Assembly: GCA_012838135.1 (NCBI GenBank)
Contig: DUPV01000024.1
Coordinates: 1 to 64,000, forward strand
DNA length: 64,000 nt
Direction: 5' to 3'
Source of the DNA: Clostridiaceae bacterium
Lineage (GTDB): Bacteria > Bacillota > Clostridia > Saccharofermentanales > DTU023
The notes under the pieces were generated by a model, which saw only the letters and a program-made list of their open reading frames with translations, had not been told where the DNA came from and ran no database searches. Both the position numbers and the translations under genes were made by a program. Positions 60,319 to 64,000 of this stretch are shown piece by piece; positions within the stretch are counted from its first letter, which is position 1, and each line of letters begins with the position of its first letter.

Positions 60319-61488
60319 TTATACTTTTTCCCATTGATTGCTTTTTGAAGAACGTGCACAAGCTTCTGCTACCTTCTCAACTCTATACGCTGTATTAAAA
60401 CAAGTTGATGGTTGCTCACCAGTTGCTATTGCTTTAGCAAATTCCAACATTTCAATTGCTTTTAATTCTCCATAACCAATATTCATACCAGCAATATTCC
60501 ATGTTGCATCTCCATAAGGATGAGCAGGACTGGTATATATCGTTTTAAATCCCCTCTCGGTATCCGGATCATCAGCATAGCACACTCTTATTTCATTCAA
60601 ACGTTCATAGTTAAACAATATGCTCCCTTTTGTTCCATGTAATTCAACAGTAATAAAATTATGTCTTCCCCATGCATTTCTCGTTGCCTCTAAACTACCC
60701 ACAGCACCGCTTTTGAAACGTAATAGCATTGTTTCTTCATCATCTGTGTCAACTTTTTCTTTTTTGGCTCCAACATCACCCTTAACTGTTCCTAATGAAT
60801 CAACACCACTTTCTTGAACAGGTCTTTCATTAATATATGTTTGCATAATGGATACAACTTCATCAATATCACCAGCTAGATACTGAGCAATATCTATAAC
60901 ATGGGATGCGATATCACCTAATGCTCCATATCCAGCTATTTCTTTTTGGAAACGCCATGATAATGGAGAATTGGGATCAGCAGACCAAGATTGTAAATAT
61001 TGGCAACGAATATTCAAGATATTTCCTATCTTACCTTCGTCAATCAATTGTTTTGCAAAAACGATTGCCGGAACGCGTCTGTATTGATATGCGTTCATAC
61101 TAATAATCCCTTTTTTTGCTGCTTCAGTAGCAGCAATGGCCATTTTTTCAGCATCTTCTATTTTCGAAGCCATCGGTTTTTCACATATTACATGTTTACC
61201 AGCATTAAGAGCGGCTATTGATATTTCTGCATGACTATCATTTGGTGTACAAACATGCACTGCATCTATTTCTGGATCTGCAATAACATCACGCCAATCA
61301 GTACAGCTTTTTTCAAATCCAAATCTAATTTTTGCCTCAGAAGCTATTTCTGGGACAATATCACAAACTGTCTTAAAAACAGGCATTACAGGCGATGGCC
61401 AAAATAATTTGGGCATGTTAGACATTCCTACTACATGTGCTTTACACATAAATCCAGCACCTATTACTGCAATATTTAATTTTTTCAT
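60319..61488 (-). CDS. Gfo/Idh/MocA-family oxidoreductase
   Basis: 389 aa; IAVIGAGFMCKAHV, AVHVCTPNDSHAEISIAALNAGKHVICEKPMA, GALGDIASHVID. Confidence 0.93.
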   Translation of the reverse strand: MKKLNIAVIGAGFMCKAHVVGMSNMPKLFWPSPVMPVFKTVCDIVPEIASEAKIRFGFEKSCTDWRDVIADPEIDAVHVCTPNDSHAEISIAALNAGKHVICEKPMASKIEDAEKMAIAATEAAKKGIISMNAYQYRRVPAIVFAKQLIDEGKIGNILNIRCQYLQSWSADPNSPLSWRFQKEIAGYGALGDIASHVIDIAQYLAGDIDEVVSIMQTYINERPVQESGVDSLGTVKGDVGAKKEKVDTDDEETMLLRFKSGAVGSLEATRNAWGRHNFITVELHGTKGSILFNYERLNEIRVCYADDPDTERGFKTIYTSPAHPYGDATWNIAGMNIGYGELKAIEMLEFAKAIATGEQPSTCFNTAYRVEKVAEACARSSKSNQWEKV

Positions 61489-61540
61489 TATAGAACCTCC
61501 GCTTAAATTATTTATTATTATTCGATTTCTAATCTATTGT

Positions 61541-62518
61541 TTATGCTGCTTTTTGTATTTTTTGTGTTAAGTTGCTCACAGCTACTGAAACTACAATAAT
61601 GGCACCTCTTATCATCATTTGTTCTGCTGAACTCAGATTAGCCAGAATTAATGCATTGTTTATGATACCCATCAATAACGATCCAACTAAAGATCCCAAT
61701 ATTGCACCTGTACCACCGGACATTGCCGTACCGCCTAAAACAACTGCAGCAATTACTGACATTTCATCACCATCTCCATAGGAAAATCTACCTGCAGATA
61801 ATCTGCCTGCATATAATACTCCACCGAGACCGGCTAATAATCCAGAAATTATAAAACTAATAATTAACACTTTTTCGGTTTTGATCCCACTATACTCTGC
61901 CGACAATCTATTGCCGCCAGTCGCTAGAACATGCCTTCCGAAACTAGATTTATAAAAAATATATGCTCCGATTAAATAAATAAGCATTGTCCAAAAAACC
62001 AAAATCGGAATAGACCCAACTGAACCGGCACCGAAAATATATGTAAAAGTATCATTATCAATTGGTATTGCGCTTGTATCAGTTATTTTCATAGCTGATC
62101 CTCTTACTAACTGCATTACTCCGAGAGTTGCTAAGAAAGCAGGTAATCGTAATTTTGTAACTAATAATCCGTTTATTAATCCCACAAATGTTCCAAAACA
62201 AATTCCTGCCAGAACAGACAATATTATTGAACCATTTTTTTGTAGGACTAATGCCGAGAACACCGACGACATAGCTGCAACAGCACCCACGGTCAAATCT
62301 ATTTGACCAGATGCCATTACAAATGTACCTCCAACAGCCATAATAGAAATAACTGCCGTCTGGCGTAATATATTTAATAAATTGGTAATATTTAAAAAGC
62401 CTTTTGGCTCAAGAAGAATTGAAAAAAACACAAAAACTATAACAAATATTATATAGACCATCAATTTGTCAAAAGGGATGGGCTTAGCATGTTTTTTATT
62501 AACTAACTTGGATTGCAT
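61541..62518 (-). CDS. Ribose/sugar ABC transporter permease (RbsC-like)
   Basis: 325 aa; GGTFVMASGQIDLTVGAVAAMSS, LPAFLATLGVMQLVRG, ATGGNRLSAEYSGI, VVLGGTAMSGGTGAILGSLVGSLLMGIINN. Confidence 0.94.
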   Translation of the reverse strand: MQSKLVNKKHAKPIPFDKLMVYIIFVIVFVFFSILLEPKGFLNITNLLNILRQTAVISIMAVGGTFVMASGQIDLTVGAVAAMSSVFSALVLQKNGSIILSVLAGICFGTFVGLINGLLVTKLRLPAFLATLGVMQLVRGSAMKITDTSAIPIDNDTFTYIFGAGSVGSIPILVFWTMLIYLIGAYIFYKSSFGRHVLATGGNRLSAEYSGIKTEKVLIISFIISGLLAGLGGVLYAGRLSAGRFSYGDGDEMSVIAAVVLGGTAMSGGTGAILGSLVGSLLMGIINNALILANLSSAEQMMIRGAIIVVSVAVSNLTQKIQKAA

Positions 62519-63995
62519 ATTGCAATTCCTCCTCTTTTAAAATTTCTTTTCGCAAAATATTCTCGCTTATCACACCATCATGCAACACAAGAATCCTATC
62601 ACAGATAGCTAAAAGCTCACTTAGTTCTGAAGAAATGAAAATGACGCTATTACCTTGATCTGCATAATTTCGGACAATATTAATTATTTCTTCTTTTGCA
62701 CCTATATCAATACCTGCCGTCGGCTCATCCAACATTAATACTTTAGGATTTATATCCATCCATTTTGCAATTACTGCCTTTTGCTGATTTCCACCGGAGA
62801 GCAGATTTATTGGGTAAAACATTGATTTTGCAATAATGTTAAATTCATCTATTTTTGCTTGAGTTGCGTTAACAGCTTGATTTTCGTTAATCCAACCATT
62901 ATGTTCATAGGCCTTTATATTAGGTAATAAGATATTATCTTTTAAAGTATGGATTAACACTAAACCTTGACGTCTTCTATCTTCAGGTATAAGAGCTATG
63001 CCTGCTTTTACCGCATCTGCAGAACAATTGATTTCCAAATTTTCCCCGTTCAAAAGGACAGTTCCATTTAGTTTTTTACGAATCCCAAAAATAGTTTCTA
63101 CTATTTCTGTTCTCCCACTGCCCATTAAACCAGCTAATCCTAAAATCTCTCCTTTTTTAACATCAAAATTTATATTAGTAATCTGATCATTAATACTTAA
63201 ATCAATTACTTGTAACATAACTTCATCAGAAGAATACGATCTCTCTTGCCAATTTAATAGATTTACGTCTGAAGTACTTCCTAACATATGTAAAATAATT
63301 TCTTCTATACTTGTTTCCTGAATAATACTTTCAAATACTAACTTGCCATCTCTCAACACAGACACACTATCTGCAATTTTAAAAATCTCATTCATTCTGT
63401 GAGAGATGTAAATCATCGAAACCCCTTCAGTCTTAAGAGAGTGCATTATTTCAAATAGTTTTTGTGTTTCATTATCTGTCAGAGATGCAGTTGGCTCATC
63501 TAAAACAAGAATTTTTGCATTTTTTGATAAAGCTTTTGCTATTTCAACCATTTGCTGATTACCAACACTTAAATGCTCAACAGTTATTTCCGGATTTAAA
63601 TCCAAACCCATTTTATTTAAAATAAAACTCGTTTCTTCATTCATTTTTTTGGTATTCCGAAATCCATTCTTCATTATTTCTCTACCTAAAAAAATATTTT
63701 CGGAAATAGTCATTGTTTGAATGAGAGATAATTCTTGAAAAATCATAGCAATTCCATGATTTTGAGCATTTTCTACATTATGTATATCAACTTCATGTCC
63801 GTTTACTTCAATTGTTCCGCTATCTTTCGAATATACTCCTGTCATTATTTTCATAAGGGTTGATTTACCAGCCCCATTACCCCCGACAAGAGCATGAATT
63901 TCGCCTTTTCTAAGAGCAAAGTCGATATCATCTAAAACTTTAACACCAAAAGACTTTGATATTTTATTCAATTTTAAACAATAATTATCCATCAA
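62499..63995 (-). CDS. Ribose/sugar ABC transporter ATP-binding protein (RbsA-like)
   Basis: 498 aa, two ATPase halves; VGGNGAGKSTLMKIMTGVY, LDEPTASLTDNE, GLAGLMGSGRTEIVE, LSGGNQQKAVIAKWM. Confidence 0.95.
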   Translation of the reverse strand: MMDNYCLKLNKISKSFGVKVLDDIDFALRKGEIHALVGGNGAGKSTLMKIMTGVYSKDSGTIEVNGHEVDIHNVENAQNHGIAMIFQELSLIQTMTISENIFLGREIMKNGFRNTKKMNEETSFILNKMGLDLNPEITVEHLSVGNQQMVEIAKALSKNAKILVLDEPTASLTDNETQKLFEIMHSLKTEGVSMIYISHRMNEIFKIADSVSVLRDGKLVFESIIQETSIEEIILHMLGSTSDVNLLNWQERSYSSDEVMLQVIDLSINDQITNINFDVKKGEILGLAGLMGSGRTEIVETIFGIRKKLNGTVLLNGENLEINCSADAVKAGIALIPEDRRRQGLVLIHTLKDNILLPNIKAYEHNGWINENQAVNATQAKIDEFNIIAKSMFYPINLLSGGNQQKAVIAKWMDINPKVLMLDEPTAGIDIGAKEEIINIVRNYADQGNSVIFISSELSELLAICDRILVLHDGVISENILRKEILKEEELQYAIQVS

Positions 63996-64000
63996 ACCCA

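Overview
The window is a roughly 64 kb low-GC chromosomal segment. Gene content suggests Firmicutes/Clostridia (inference). It is dense with amino-acid biosynthesis and transport genes: type III glutamine synthetase; a DAP-dehydrogenase lysine module (ddh, dapB, dapA, lysC, lysA); a dipeptide-type ABC transporter; argGH; a polar amino-acid ABC transporter; thrB, thrC and a second aspartokinase; and a his cluster with hisZ and a short hisG but no hisH, next to a divergent TrpR/YerC-family regulator. It also holds a cysS-mrnC-rlmB-sigH block, metK behind a SAM-I riboswitch, a compact Tad/Flp-type locus, upp, tRNA-Arg(ACG), and a ribose-type ABC / Gfo-Idh / TIM-barrel sugar module. The most unusual regions are: (i) a tandem PII-like protein next to a DUF1538 membrane protein that carries its own PII-like tail; (ii) a lipoprotein with an RsgI-like domain plus Lys/Asp and DDTDY repeats, followed by VTC-type polyphosphate polymerase, DUF4956 and CotH kinase genes; (iii) a minimal Tad locus with a degenerate TadZ-like protein, a fused TadB-TadC and a DUF6382/FHA-type protein; (iv) a 6S-like RNA with a strong promoter just upstream of cysS; (v) an unassigned GC-rich structured element at about 46.84-46.94 kb. 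No CRISPR array, transposase or prophage was recognised. All family calls come from reading the sequence by eye; no database search was run.
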